Below the pieces are notes generated by a model, which worked only from the letters and a program-made list of their open reading frames with translations, was not told the origin of the DNA and did not search any database. From the NCBI RefSeq assembly GCF_000214375.1, contig NC_015578.1, positions 62,001-126,000 of the forward strand: 64,000 bases of DNA, given 5' to 3'. Below, in pieces: positions 1-7,852 of the stretch; the first letter of the stretch is position 1; every line of letters begins with the position of its first letter. A program made the translations under genes and the position numbers. Origin of the DNA: Treponema primitia ZAS-2. Lineage in GTDB: Bacteria; Spirochaetota; Spirochaetia; Treponematales; Breznakiellaceae.

Positions 1-1142
1 CGGAACATCTCTGCAACTAGGGGGTCCGCAGGCCGTTCCGTGGGCCCAAAGGTACTGAAGGGCGCCACAAAGCCCAGCTTTTCGATAACGTTCTTCTTCC
101 CGGCCGGGGTATTGAAGAGCCATTCCAACAGTTTTAGTGACGCTTCCTGGTCCGCCTGAGAAGCCCGGGCGTTCACGCAGATAAAGTTTTCCGTCCCCGT
201 GCAAAGCCCCTGGGTTTCTTCCCCGCTTACACCGGTATAGATAGGCAGAAACTTTACGTCCTCAGGCCGCACCACATTCCCGGCCTCATTGGCGATTTGC
301 CCCCAGCCCCAGTTCCCGTTCTGCACCATGGCCACCTTCCCCAGGGCGAATTCCGACATGGAGTCCCCCACAGTTTTGGAACCAATCATCTTGCGGTCCG
401 TGACAGAGTTGTTGATATAGAGGTCGAAAATGTTCTGATAGTCCTTAGTATAGGTAAGATCGATTTTCTCAAGGTCCCCCACCCCCTTGGCCTTGTACTC
501 ATAGTAGATGGGCAAATTGGCCAGGTGGGTCTGCCATCGCCAGTCCTCCCCGGGGCTGAACGAGGTGGAGGCAAAGACCCCGCCGATTCCCAGGGCAGCC
601 CTGTTTTTCGTCATATCCTCCACCACTGCCTTCAGGGTGGCGAAGTTTTTGATCTCCCCGGCGCTGGAAACATTCACCGCCTTGTTAGGCAGGGCAAAGT
701 ACTTCCGCAGAATGGCATCGTTGTAGATGATGCCGTAGGTCTCCACCGCGTAGGGGATGCCGTACACCCCGTCCCCAGAGCTGACCGCCATGCTCTTGTC
801 CAAGAGCCAGCTATAGAGCCGGGAATCCTTCAGGTCCGCGCAATAGCTGGCCCAAGTTTTATACCCCACCGGCCCGTTGATGTTAAACACCGTAGGGGGT
901 GCGGATTTTGCGATTTCAGAGCGCAGGGTCTGTTCGTAGCCCCCGCTGGCTGCGGTAACCACCTTCATGGGGATCCCGGTTTCGGCGGTAAACTGGGCCG
1001 CCACCTCCTCCCACTGGGTCTGGATTTCCGCCTTAAAGTTGAGCAGGTAGACCGATGGGGCGGTATTCTTTTTCGCGCAGCCTGAGACCAGGACCGCCAG
1101 GACAAGAATGGGTAAGTATCGGAACCCTTTGTTCCTTTTCAT
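1..1142 (-). CDS. Sugar-type ABC transporter substrate-binding lipoprotein (C-terminus cut by window edge)
   Basis: Family 1 extracellular solute-binding protein that would capture a sugar or oligosaccharide for an ABC importer. About 380 codons are visible; the 3' end lies outside the window. The N-terminus is a lipoprotein signal (Lys/Arg, then a hydrophobic stretch ending LVSGC, the lipobox Cys being residue 22), so the protein is probably membrane-anchored. The mature part has typical family features, including QTLRSEIAKSAPPTVF near residue 75 and a Trp-rich NGNWGWG ligand-cleft segment. The start is set by GGAGG about 6 nt upstream of the ATG. Permease genes are not in the window, so the substrate cannot be named. 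Confidence 0.9.
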   Translation of the reverse strand, partial: MKRNKGFRYLPILVLAVLVSGCAKKNTAPSVYLLNFKAEIQTQWEEVAAQFTAETGIPMKVVTAASGGYEQTLRSEIAKSAPPTVFNINGPVGYKTWASYCADLKDSRLYSWLLDKSMAVSSGDGVYGIPYAVETYGIIYNDAILRKYFALPNKAVNVSSAGEIKNFATLKAVVEDMTKNRAALGIGGVFASTSFSPGEDWRWQTHLANLPIYYEYKAKGVGDLEKIDLTYTKDYQNIFDLYINNSVTDRKMIGSKTVGDSMSEFALGKVAMVQNGNWGWGQIANEAGNVVRPEDVKFLPIYTGVSGEETQGLCTGTENFICVNARASQADQEASLKLLEWLFNTPAGKKNVIEKLGFVAPFSTFGPTERPADPLVAEMF

Positions 1143-1169
1143 ATAATTCCTCCAGAATATATTATTTAT

Positions 1170-1204
1170 AGTATAATCATCTTACTTAGGGCTTAATTTG
1201 TCAA
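1170..1204 (-). promoter_or_regulatory. Probable sigma-70 promoter of the sugar-binding lipoprotein gene
   Basis: On the minus strand a perfect TTGACA (complement 1199-1204) is followed after 17 nt by GATGAT (complement 1176-1181). A better -10 match, TATACT, lies directly after it (complement 1170-1175) but 23 nt from that -35. Either could serve; the site is 30-60 nt upstream of the start codon. Confidence 0.45.
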
Positions 1205-1339
1205 TGAAAGGGTAAATATGTCAAATGAAACTTCGTATTTTTACGATATGTAAGAAGGGCTAAGCTTCCAGATCGACAGCCCCGCAAGATTTTCCCCAGC
1301 CCCTAGCTTCAAGCCGCGCCCTCATGCTACCCTTTGCCT

Positions 1340-2566
1340 ATGAATGTAGTCGTTATGGGCGCCCAGTGGGGTGATGAGGGAAAGGGTAAAATCGTGGATT
1401 ATCTGGCCAATGAGGCCCAGATAATCGTCCGTTTTGCCGGCGGAGCCAATGCCGGGCATACTATCGTCATTGGACAGGAGCAATATGCGCTCCATTTGAT
1501 CCCCTCGGGTATATTGTACCCGGATAAAATGGTGATCCTTGGCGCGGGGATGGTTATCGACCCGGTGGCCCTGTTTAGCGAGCTTAAAATGCTCCGGGAT
1601 CGGGGAATTGATACCACCGGGCGGGTTTTTATTTCCGACCGGGCCCACCTGGTGCTGCCCCGGTACATTCAGATTGATAAGGACCGGGATTTGGCCCGGA
1701 AAAAGCCTATCGGCACCACCGGGCGGGGTATCGGGATCACCTATTCCATGAAGAGCGACCGAGACGGCATTCGCATTGCCGACCTGGAGTGGAAAGAAAA
1801 GATGGAGGAACTGGAGCCGGCGGACCGGAATTTCCTGGCCCCCTATGTAGAACAGCTCAAGGGTATGTCCATCGATCTTTCCGCCTACATGGTACACCAC
1901 AAAAATGCCCAGATTTTGTTTGAAGGCGCCCAGGGTGCCCTTTTGGACCTGGACCTGGGAACCTACCCCTACGTGTCTAGCGGCATGTCCTCTGCCGCCG
2001 GGGCTGCTATCGGCGGCTGCATAGGCCCCCGCCGGCTGGACAAGGTGCTGGGGGTATTCAAGGCCTATTCCACCCGGGTCGGCAACGGCCCCTTCCCCAG
2101 CGAATTCGACCCGGACTCGGAGGACGAGCTTTGCCGCTTTGTCCGTGAAACCGGCCGGGAATACGGGGTCACCACTGGCCGCCCCCGGCGCTGCGGATAT
2201 CTGGACTTGGTGGCTTTGCGCTACGCCTGCCTGACCAACTCCATTGATTCCCTGGTGATGACCCACCTGGACGTATACGACACCCTGGATGAAATCAAGG
2301 CTTGCATTGCCTACCGCATTGATGACCGGATGGATGAAAATTTTCCCGCCTCCGTGGAGGCCCTGAACAAGGCCGTGCCGGTGCTTCGCAGCTTTACGGG
2401 CTGGAAAAAATCACTCGCCAATGCCCTGACCTATGATGAATTCCCCACTTCGGCAATGGAGTATATTGAGTTTATAGAACGGTTTTGCGAGACCCCCATT
2501 GATATCGTTTCTGTGGGCTATGACCGCAAGGAAACTATTATACGAAAGAGCCCGTGGGCTAAATAA
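1340..2566 (+). CDS. purA: Adenylosuccinate synthetase
   Basis: Joins IMP and aspartate using GTP to make adenylosuccinate, the first committed step to AMP, in the cytoplasm. The 408-residue protein begins MNVVVMGAQWGDEGKGK, with the glycine-rich GDEGKGK loop at residues 11-17. It also carries GGANAGHT, IGTTGRGIG and RPRRCGYLDL, all diagnostic of PurA, and is slightly shorter than the usual 425-435 residues. The ATG at 1340 gives the canonical N-terminus; a TTG two codons upstream is possible but no good Shine-Dalgarno sequence is visible for either. guaA follows 79 nt downstream on the same strand, so both branches of purine synthesis from IMP are side by side. Confidence 0.96.
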   Translation: MNVVVMGAQWGDEGKGKIVDYLANEAQIIVRFAGGANAGHTIVIGQEQYALHLIPSGILYPDKMVILGAGMVIDPVALFSELKMLRDRGIDTTGRVFISDRAHLVLPRYIQIDKDRDLARKKPIGTTGRGIGITYSMKSDRDGIRIADLEWKEKMEELEPADRNFLAPYVEQLKGMSIDLSAYMVHHKNAQILFEGAQGALLDLDLGTYPYVSSGMSSAAGAAIGGCIGPRRLDKVLGVFKAYSTRVGNGPFPSEFDPDSEDELCRFVRETGREYGVTTGRPRRCGYLDLVALRYACLTNSIDSLVMTHLDVYDTLDEIKACIAYRIDDRMDENFPASVEALNKAVPVLRSFTGWKKSLANALTYDEFPTSAMEYIEFIERFCETPIDIVSVGYDRKETIIRKSPWAK

Positions 2567-2594
2567 AAAATCTTCAAATTTTTTATTTAGCCCA
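2555..2594 (+). terminator. Perfect 17-bp hairpin overlapping the purA stop codon
   Basis: Two 17-nt arms, 2555-2571 and 2578-2594, are perfect inverted complements (TGGGCTAAATAAAAAAT) around a 6-nt loop. The left arm contains the last purA codons and the TAA stop. A/U runs in both arms would let it terminate or attenuate in either direction, or protect the 3' end of the purA message before guaA. Confidence 0.6.
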
Positions 2595-2645
2595 TTGGAG
2601 TTTTTCATACTGAAAAACTCTACAGTGAAATAGGCGGATGATATT

Positions 2646-4319
2646 ATGGATAAAATACTTATTTTAGATTTTGGCAGCCAGACCACCCAGCTCATCGGAC
2701 GGCGTATCCGGGACCTGGGGGTCTATACAGAGATCATCCCCGGGGACGCGGTTCTCACCGATACTATTCTTGCAGGAAGCGAAGGCAGCGTACTGAGGGG
2801 CATCATTCTTTCAGGTTCCCCCGAATCGGTCTATACCCAGGAAGGCGCCGTGCCGGACAAAAAGGTCTATACTTCCGGCCTTCCCCTGCTGGGGATCTGT
2901 TACGGCCTTCAGCGCATGACAGCTGATCACGGTGGCCTGGTGGAGCCTTTGCCCAAGCGGGAGTATGGCAGGATAGGGGTAACAGTCAGGAATGAGGAAG
3001 ATACTGCGGGGAAGGGGCTTATTCGGCGCTTTCTTACGGGGTTCGATAAGGCTATCCCCCTGGAAAAAATTGTTGAGGGGGCGCCGGGTACTTTGCAAGA
3101 TCAGCCCTGTACCATTACTGCCTGGATGAGCCACGGGGATACCCTTACCCGGCTGGCCCCGGGGTTTCGGGAATACGGCGTCAGTGACACCGGCTACCCC
3201 GCAGTGGCAGCCCACGGAGAAAAACCCTGGTTCGGGCTCCAGTTCCACCCCGAGGTAACCCATACCGAGCGGGGCCTGGAGATACTCGCAGCTTTTGTGT
3301 TCGGGATTTGTGGTTGCAAAAAAAGCTGGACCATGGAACAGTACGTAGAAGAACTCGGCGATGCCCTCCGGAAACGGGTGGAAGCAAACCCGGTGTTGCT
3401 CCTTATTTCCGGCGGGGTCGATTCCACTGTGGCGGGTGCGCTGCTCCTCAAAACCCTGAAACCGGACCTGGTCCACCTCATGTATATGGACACCGGCCTC
3501 ATGCGCAAAGATGAAACAAAAACCGTTTCTACCGCCCTGGAAAAACTCGGGGCAAAACATCTGCATATTATTCACTGTGAGGAAGAATTTCTCTCTGCCC
3601 TGAAAGGTCTTGAGGACCCGGAGGCGAAACGCAAAGCCATCGGGGATCTGTTCATCACCATCCAGGAGCGTGAGGTGAAGCGGCTGGGCCTGCCGGATTC
3701 CTACTTCCTCGCCCAAGGCACCCTCTACACGGACCTTATTGAAAGTGGCAAGGGGGTAGGCAAAAAGGCCCATCTGATCAAGAGCCACCACAATGTGGGA
3801 AGTCCCCTGGTAGACGCCAAGCGCAAGGCCGGCCGGATCATTGAACCCCTGGACCGGCTCTACAAAGACGAAGTCCGCCAACTGGGCCGTATTCTGGGCA
3901 TAGACGAGGAGGTGGTCCTCCGGCACCCCTTCCCCGGGCCTGGCCTGGCGGTGCGTATCCTGGGAGAAGTAACCCAGGAAAAGTGTGACATACTCCGGGA
4001 AGCGGACGCCATCTATATTGAAGAATTAAAGAGCCGCCTCTCCCCTGAGGGCAAACGGCTCTACGATGAGATATGGCAGGCCTTCGCGGTACTCCTCCCC
4101 ATACGCTCCGTAGGCGTGGCTGGGGATGTCCGCAAATACGGCTGGGTCCTCGCTCTGCGGGCCATAGTCAGCGCCGACGGCATGACCGCCGATGTGTACC
4201 CATTCCAGATAAAAGACCTGCTGGAAATTTCCACCCGCATCACTAATACTGTTAAAGACATAGGCCGGGTAAGCTACGATATTTCCTCCAAGCCCCCGGC
4301 GACCATTGAATGGGAGTAG
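2646..4319 (+). CDS. guaA: GMP synthase (glutamine-hydrolysing)
   Basis: Converts XMP to GMP using glutamine and ATP. Residues 1-220 are a class I glutamine amidotransferase domain with the nucleophile Cys85 in GICYGLQR and the partner His201/Glu203 in HPEVTHTE. The ATP pyrophosphatase domain starts near residue 245 with the P-loop SGGVDST (255-261), and the C-terminal dimerisation domain ends in the conserved KPPATIEWE. At 557 residues it exceeds the usual 510-525; part of the excess is an insertion around residues 115-150 of the amidotransferase domain. All catalytic residues seen are intact. It follows purA on the same strand and ends just before the toxin-antitoxin region. Confidence 0.96.
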   Translation: MDKILILDFGSQTTQLIGRRIRDLGVYTEIIPGDAVLTDTILAGSEGSVLRGIILSGSPESVYTQEGAVPDKKVYTSGLPLLGICYGLQRMTADHGGLVEPLPKREYGRIGVTVRNEEDTAGKGLIRRFLTGFDKAIPLEKIVEGAPGTLQDQPCTITAWMSHGDTLTRLAPGFREYGVSDTGYPAVAAHGEKPWFGLQFHPEVTHTERGLEILAAFVFGICGCKKSWTMEQYVEELGDALRKRVEANPVLLLISGGVDSTVAGALLLKTLKPDLVHLMYMDTGLMRKDETKTVSTALEKLGAKHLHIIHCEEEFLSALKGLEDPEAKRKAIGDLFITIQEREVKRLGLPDSYFLAQGTLYTDLIESGKGVGKKAHLIKSHHNVGSPLVDAKRKAGRIIEPLDRLYKDEVRQLGRILGIDEEVVLRHPFPGPGLAVRILGEVTQEKCDILREADAIYIEELKSRLSPEGKRLYDEIWQAFAVLLPIRSVGVAGDVRKYGWVLALRAIVSADGMTADVYPFQIKDLLEISTRITNTVKDIGRVSYDISSKPPATIEWE

Positions 4320-4384
4320 AATCCTACACAACGGACCTTGCAGCAAGCGAGGTTCCTGGGTGCAAATTTCCAAAATTTTACTGA

Positions 4385-4513
4385 ATTTTACCTATTTTGA
4401 GATATTGCGCTATTTGTTTGTGGTATAAAGAATTAGGTAGGGTTTCGAAATTTGCTGGAGTAGACAGAAATAGCTATTATGGTGAGTGGGATCACCGTTG
4501 CAGCAAGGCCTGA
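4385..4513 (+). pseudogene. Short open frame, possible remnant of a helix-turn-helix protein
   Basis: A 42-codon frame without an ATG lies between guaA and the first toxin-antitoxin pair. It reads through a stretch resembling a small helix-turn-helix (WYKELGRVSKFAGVDRNSYY) and ends at TGA. It could be the tail of a decayed DNA-binding or transposase gene, but I do not recognise the family. The rest of 4320-4540 shows nothing clear. Confidence 0.25.
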
Positions 4514-4542
4514 GACTGCTCAGAGAAAGCGACATACCATAT

Positions 4543-4573
4543 ACTTGACAAGTTGACAAAATAGAGCGATACT
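4543..4573 (+). promoter_or_regulatory. Promoter and operator of the first Phd/PIN module, probably leaderless
   Basis: TTGACA (4545-4550), a 17-nt spacer and GATACT (4568-4573) lie only 6 nt before the antitoxin ATG at 4580. No Shine-Dalgarno sequence precedes that ATG, so transcription should start at or next to the start codon. An inverted repeat ACTTG-A-CAAGT (4543-4553) covers the -35 and is a likely antitoxin operator. The same geometry and operator core occur upstream of the related antitoxin at 26050. Confidence 0.6.
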
Positions 4574-4579
4574 AAACAT

Positions 4580-4819
4580 ATGAAAGCAATGCCGGTTGGG
4601 GAAGTTAAAACGCACTTTTCAGAGGTCCTTGAAGAAGTGAGGCAGGGAAGCACGGTGGGGATTTTATACGGCAGGGCCAAAAAACCGGTCGCTATGATTG
4701 TCCCGTACGTTGAAGAAAAAGTTAAAAAGAGGAAAATAGGAATTTTGGACGGAAAGATGACCGTGAAATTTATGCCCGATTTTGAAATGACCGTAGAAGA
4801 ATTGCTCGCTGTAAAATGA
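4580..4819 (+). CDS. Phd/YefM-family antitoxin
   Basis: Small antitoxin of 79 residues that should bind and neutralise the PIN toxin encoded directly downstream and repress its own promoter. The N-terminal half has the Phd/YefM pattern (MKAMPVGEVKTHFSEVLEEV), a DNA-binding and dimerisation fold. The C-terminal third, rich in Lys and then acidic residues, is the probable toxin-binding tail. Its TGA overlaps the toxin ATG by 4 nt (ATGA), implying coupled translation. It resembles the antitoxin at 25811-26050 in sequence, length and promoter. Confidence 0.85.
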   Translation: MKAMPVGEVKTHFSEVLEEVRQGSTVGILYGRAKKPVAMIVPYVEEKVKKRKIGILDGKMTVKFMPDFEMTVEELLAVK

Positions 4820-5217
4820 AATTACTGCTGGATTCCCATACGCTCCTATGGTCTATAGGGAAAAGCGATGAGTTATCAAAAAAAGTTATACAGGAACTGG
4901 AAGATACTAATAATGATATTTTAGTAAGCGCCGTATCATTATGGGAACTGGCATTAAAACAGAGCATTGGGAAATTAGTTCTTAGCTCTTTTGATATAAA
5001 AGATATTCCCTATTATTGCAAAAAGATGGGCTTTGAACTGATACCGTTAAATCCTGTGGAAGCATTGGAAAGCTTTGCCTTAGCGCAAAAAGAAAAACAT
5101 AAGGATCCATTCGACCGGATGCTGATTTATCAATGCATACGCAATAACTATATATTTGTAAGCCGCGATACCAAGAATGAATTATATAAAAAAGATGGAT
5201 TAAAATATATTTGGTAG
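4816..5217 (+). CDS. PIN-domain toxin (VapC-like)
   Basis: A 133-residue PIN-domain protein, most likely an RNase toxin controlled by the preceding antitoxin. The acidic metal-binding residues expected for the fold are visible: Asp6 in LLLDSHTLLW, Glu44 in SLWEL, and Asp97/Asp100 in HKDPFDR. This motif set matches the group of PIN toxins paired with Phd-type rather than AbrB-type antitoxins. The start overlaps the antitoxin stop by 4 nt. It is homologous to the toxin at 25419-25814 on the other side of the polysaccharide locus. The RNA target is unknown. Confidence 0.87.
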   Translation: MKLLLDSHTLLWSIGKSDELSKKVIQELEDTNNDILVSAVSLWELALKQSIGKLVLSSFDIKDIPYYCKKMGFELIPLNPVEALESFALAQKEKHKDPFDRMLIYQCIRNNYIFVSRDTKNELYKKDGLKYIW

Positions 5218-5264
5218 AATCGTTCTGACTTATGCAGAAAGTATCTATATCGTGGAAAGGTTGC

Positions 5265-6143
5265 TCAAGGGGTGATGCGCAGCTTTTCTTGTGAAAGGGA
5301 AATGAAAAAATCCTTGCTCCATAAGTCCAGTGGGCGGGTGTCCCTGATAAAAGGGAGCACATCGTTTTTTATCTGCTTATAATCAACCGATGAAAAGCGG
5401 TCTGTTAGCAAGCGGAGTATATCTTTTAGGGCGAGAGGCTCCGGCCCGGCCCAGTGCCCGCCCTGGCGTATGCCGGCTTCTAAGTACCGGCGATTGACCG
5501 GGATGCCCTTTGAAAGGTACCAGAGGTAGTCGTAAAAATCACGGCCCTTGGCGCGGGATTTCCAGGAGCGGTACAGGAGCGCGTGAAGTTTGCCCGCGAA
5601 AAGCGATGGAAGGTCAAAGAGCCGGACCGAATAGGGGATCGGCATAAGGCCATATTTGACTTCGTAGCCAGCGCCCGGGTAGGGGTTCGTATCAACTTCA
5701 AATTTGACCTTAATCAGTTCATTTGGGGGAACACCGGGAACCGGCGGGGTGATGGAACCTATCTTTAAAAGATGAAGCAGGGTTCCCCCTTTAATAAAGG
5801 CTGACTGAACGGCGGTGTCAGTCACCTTTTCTTTCGTTTCTACGGTCATGTCAAAACCGTATGATCCCAGCTCGTCCCAGACAGCGTTCAGATAGAGACC
5901 TAAGTCAAAGGATGAGTCCGGTTCCATAAGACTGAAATCCAGATCTTCGGAAAAACGGTCGAGCTGGTGAAAGATACGGAGGGCCGTTCCTCCATAGAAA
6001 GCAGCGTGGGTAAAAAAATGGGCGCGGTCAAGGGCTGCCAGGGTGATTTCCTGAATAATCTCCTTGAGGGCGTCCCGGCGTTCTTCGGTAGTAGTACAAT
6101 GGTACTGCTCAAACATTATTTGTACCGGTGATTTGGTGTTCAT
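5265..6143 (-). CDS. AbiEii-family nucleotidyltransferase toxin
   Basis: A 292-residue nucleotidyltransferase of the AbiEii/AbiGii type, the toxin of a type IV toxin-antitoxin and abortive-infection system. The nucleotidyltransferase signature is intact: GGTAL at residues 51-55, then SEDLDF at 65-70 with the paired acidic residues. The ATG at 6143 overlaps the stop of the upstream AbiEi gene by 4 nt, which fixes this start over a longer reading with extra residues. AbiE toxins are known to bind GTP and transfer nucleotides; the substrate here is not readable from sequence. It converges with the PIN toxin gene that ends at 5217. Confidence 0.88.
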   Translation of the reverse strand: MNTKSPVQIMFEQYHCTTTEERRDALKEIIQEITLAALDRAHFFTHAAFYGGTALRIFHQLDRFSEDLDFSLMEPDSSFDLGLYLNAVWDELGSYGFDMTVETKEKVTDTAVQSAFIKGGTLLHLLKIGSITPPVPGVPPNELIKVKFEVDTNPYPGAGYEVKYGLMPIPYSVRLFDLPSLFAGKLHALLYRSWKSRAKGRDFYDYLWYLSKGIPVNRRYLEAGIRQGGHWAGPEPLALKDILRLLTDRFSSVDYKQIKNDVLPFIRDTRPLDLWSKDFFISLSQEKLRITP

Positions 6144-6730
6144 TGGTATACTTCCTTGCCCAGCCAATCGGCCAGGGCCAGCAGTGATTTTCTGCGGTAG
6201 AGCGGAGCAATCCAGCGGATAAAGGCGCCATCCAGATTGCGGAGATCTTGGCGATCAATGCGCCAGTCCTCTAGGAGCAGGGACCCCATATCGTTCAGGG
6301 AAGTAATTAACGGATTTTTATAGACCATATCGCAGAGGGCCTTTTCCGGCGAAGCGATAAGATAGGGCAATCCCGCCTCTTCCCGCACGGTAATGCCATA
6401 GGGATACACCGTAGGGGGAAGATAGAAATACCGGAATTCCCCCAGAGGAGTGCGGAACACCTTGTCCTTGTTTTTATTGAAGCTTGCGGATGTTACCACC
6501 CGTACCCGTTCAGGGATAAGGCCTGCATTGGCCAGGGCGTACTGAAAGGAAATATAGGAAGGTCCGTAGAGCAGCGGGGCAATAGGCGGGTGGGGAGTTG
6601 CGGGATCGTCCACAAAGAGGCCTTTCCGCAACTGTACCAGGGCGCCGGCCTTTAAAAGCCGGGTAAGCCGCGCTTGGGGGGAAGCATAGCCTGCGAGTTC
6701 ATCCATAACCATCAAATGGGTCTTAATCAT
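6140..6730 (-). CDS. AbiEi-family antitoxin and transcriptional regulator
   Basis: Partner of the downstream nucleotidyltransferase. The 196-residue protein has an N-terminal winged-helix type segment (residues 1-50, ending LVQLRKGLFV) and a C-terminal AbiEi-like domain with SPEKALCDMVYK. In characterised AbiE systems the AbiEi protein binds inverted repeats in its promoter and represses the operon. The start at 6730 follows GGAG by 5-6 nt; a longer reading to 6823 lacks a ribosome-binding site. Two matching palindromes lie upstream (6798-6850). The stop overlaps the toxin start by 4 nt. Confidence 0.85.
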   Translation of the reverse strand: MIKTHLMVMDELAGYASPQARLTRLLKAGALVQLRKGLFVDDPATPHPPIAPLLYGPSYISFQYALANAGLIPERVRVVTSASFNKNKDKVFRTPLGEFRYFYLPPTVYPYGITVREEAGLPYLIASPEKALCDMVYKNPLITSLNDMGSLLLEDWRIDRQDLRNLDGAFIRWIAPLYRRKSLLALADWLGKEVYQ

Positions 6731-6749
6731 TGTATCTCCGGTAAGTACA

Positions 6750-6778
6750 AATATACGATACTTTCTGGAGATAAACAA
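6750..6778 (-). promoter_or_regulatory. Candidate promoter of the AbiE operon
   Basis: On the minus strand TTGTTT (complement 6773-6778) is followed after 17 nt by TATATT (complement 6750-6755), about 20 nt upstream of the AbiEi start codon. Its -35 begins some 20 nt downstream of the nearest palindrome. Confidence 0.45.
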
Positions 6779-6797
6779 GGGATAAAAACACAAAATT

Positions 6798-6850
6798 TCG
6801 ATATATCGAGAATATTCAAGCAATCACGAGAAAATCCTCGATATATCGAG
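6798..6850. promoter_or_regulatory. Two CGATATATCG palindromes, probable AbiEi operators
   Basis: TCGATATATCGAG occurs at 6798-6810 and again at 6838-6850, a direct repeat of a palindrome with centres 40 bp apart, close to four helical turns. The second copy extends to a perfect 14-bp palindrome (6837-6850). They sit between the divergent abiE and vapBC units. AbiEi proteins are known to bind paired repeats upstream of their own genes, so this is the expected place for them. Confidence 0.6.
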
Positions 6851-6881
6851 AAACCTAAAGAAATTGGCCAAGCTGCGGCCC

Positions 6882-6910
6882 TTGACTTTGTATACACACC
6901 TGTATATACT
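6882..6910 (+). promoter_or_regulatory. Promoter of the VapBC module with overlapping inverted repeat
   Basis: TTGACT (6882-6887), 17 nt, TATACT (6905-6910): a near-consensus sigma-70 promoter. TATACA (6891-6896) and TGTATA (6901-6906) form an inverted repeat with a 4-nt gap across the -10, a likely VapB/VapBC binding site. Confidence 0.65.
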
Positions 6911-6932
6911 AAATAATACAGGCGGTGGTACA

Positions 6933-7157
6933 ATGCAAATGACGAAGGTTTTTAAAAGCGGAAATAGCCAGGCAATACGTATTCCCAAGGAATATCAAGT
7001 TGATGAAGATGAGCTATGTATCAATAAAATTGGCAATACAATAGTCCTTTTCCCGAAAAATGATCCATGGGAATTATTTAAGAAAAGCCTAACTGAATTT
7101 TCAGATGATTTTCTTTTTGATGGGAGAAATCAACCTCCGATGCAGAAGCGTTTTTAG
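6933..7157 (+). CDS. vapB: VapB/VagC-type antitoxin (AbrB-like)
   Basis: A 74-residue antitoxin of the AbrB/SpoVT swapped-hairpin class. It starts MQMTKVFKSGNSQAIRIPKE, the classic VagC/VapB DNA-binding hairpin, and ends with an acidic and aromatic tail (residues 42-65) suited to toxin binding. The ATG at 6933 follows GGCGG; an upstream frame extension lacks homology. The stop is 4 nt before the toxin start. Distinct in family from the two Phd-type antitoxins, so the modules are not simple duplicates. Confidence 0.88.
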   Translation: MQMTKVFKSGNSQAIRIPKEYQVDEDELCINKIGNTIVLFPKNDPWELFKKSLTEFSDDFLFDGRNQPPMQKRF

Positions 7158-7161
7158 TATC

Positions 7162-7557
7162 GTGTATTTATTAGATACTAATATTTGCATTTATATAATT
7201 AATAAACGGCCGCAAAAGATCATAGAGAAAATTAGTCTGCATGAACCTGCAGAGATAAAAATATCGGCTGTATCAATAGCTGAAATGGAATATGGGGCTG
7301 CCAAAAGCGCCTATCCTGAAAAAAACAGAAATGCCTTACGGGATTTTTTAATATCATTTGAAATAATCCCTTTTGATCTTAAGGATGCAGAGATTTACGG
7401 AATAATACGAGCCGAGTTGGAACGGAATGGAGAAGTTATAGGTCCCTATGACATGCAGCTTGCTTCCCAGGCTTTAAGCCGGGATTATATTTTTGTAACA
7501 AATAATATTCAGGAATTCCAGAGAATTAAAAAACTTAAATTAGAGAATTGGGTATAA
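7162..7557 (+). CDS. vapC: VapC PIN-domain ribonuclease toxin
   Basis: A 131-residue PIN toxin starting at GTG (7162), which gives the canonical N-terminus MYLLDTNICIYI. Catalytic acidic residues are visible: Asp5, Glu41 in SIAEMEYG, and Asp97 in GPYDMQLA, with TNN near residue 114. Related VapC proteins cut initiator tRNA or the sarcin-ricin loop; which applies here is unknown. The start codon lies 4 nt after the vapB stop and must be translated by reinitiation or coupling, since no separate ribosome-binding site is evident. Longer readings upstream would overlap vapB. Confidence 0.88.
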   Translation: MYLLDTNICIYIINKRPQKIIEKISLHEPAEIKISAVSIAEMEYGAAKSAYPEKNRNALRDFLISFEIIPFDLKDAEIYGIIRAELERNGEVIGPYDMQLASQALSRDYIFVTNNIQEFQRIKKLKLENWV

Positions 7558-7852
7558 ACCGCAGAATCTTATTCAGGCCTCGGGTCTAACTTAAAAACGA
7601 CAAAGAAAATTCGAAAGGAATTGCCTGAATTAGTGATGTTTTTCCCGATGAAGAGCCTGATTTTCCTGATAAAATCGTCCCGGTTTATGCAGAATATGTC
7701 ATCCATATCTAGTGTTTCTCCTTAATGGATATAGTTTACTCGGTATATCGGGTAAATGAATATCCCATAAAAGACTATATGTTGACACATATTTATCATG
7801 ATTCAAATTGGTTAATAATAAAAGCAACAAAATAGAGTTGTGTGGAGTTTCT
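7558..7852. other. Intergenic stretch with possible decayed coding remnants
   Basis: Between vapC and uxs. A plus-strand frame ending near 7713 (ISDVFPDEEPDFPDKIVPVY) is interrupted by stops and looks like the tail of a decayed small gene. A minus-strand 45-codon frame (about 7705 to 7571) has AAGGAG upstream but no recognisable product. A TTGACA occurs at 7782-7787 without a convincing -10. Nothing here is certain. Confidence 0.3.

Noticed and set aside
297-1085. 262-codon plus-strand frame opposite the sugar-binding protein gene
   Set aside because: It is the antisense shadow of a clear lipoprotein gene with good start signals and has no recognisable motifs.
2811-3926. 371-codon minus-strand frame opposite guaA
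   Set aside because: guaA is certain; the opposite frame is a by-product of its codon use and has no ribosome-binding site or homology.
7571-7705. 45-codon minus-strand frame between vapC and uxs
   Set aside because: It has an AAGGAG at doubtful spacing but no recognisable product; noted within the intergenic entry only.
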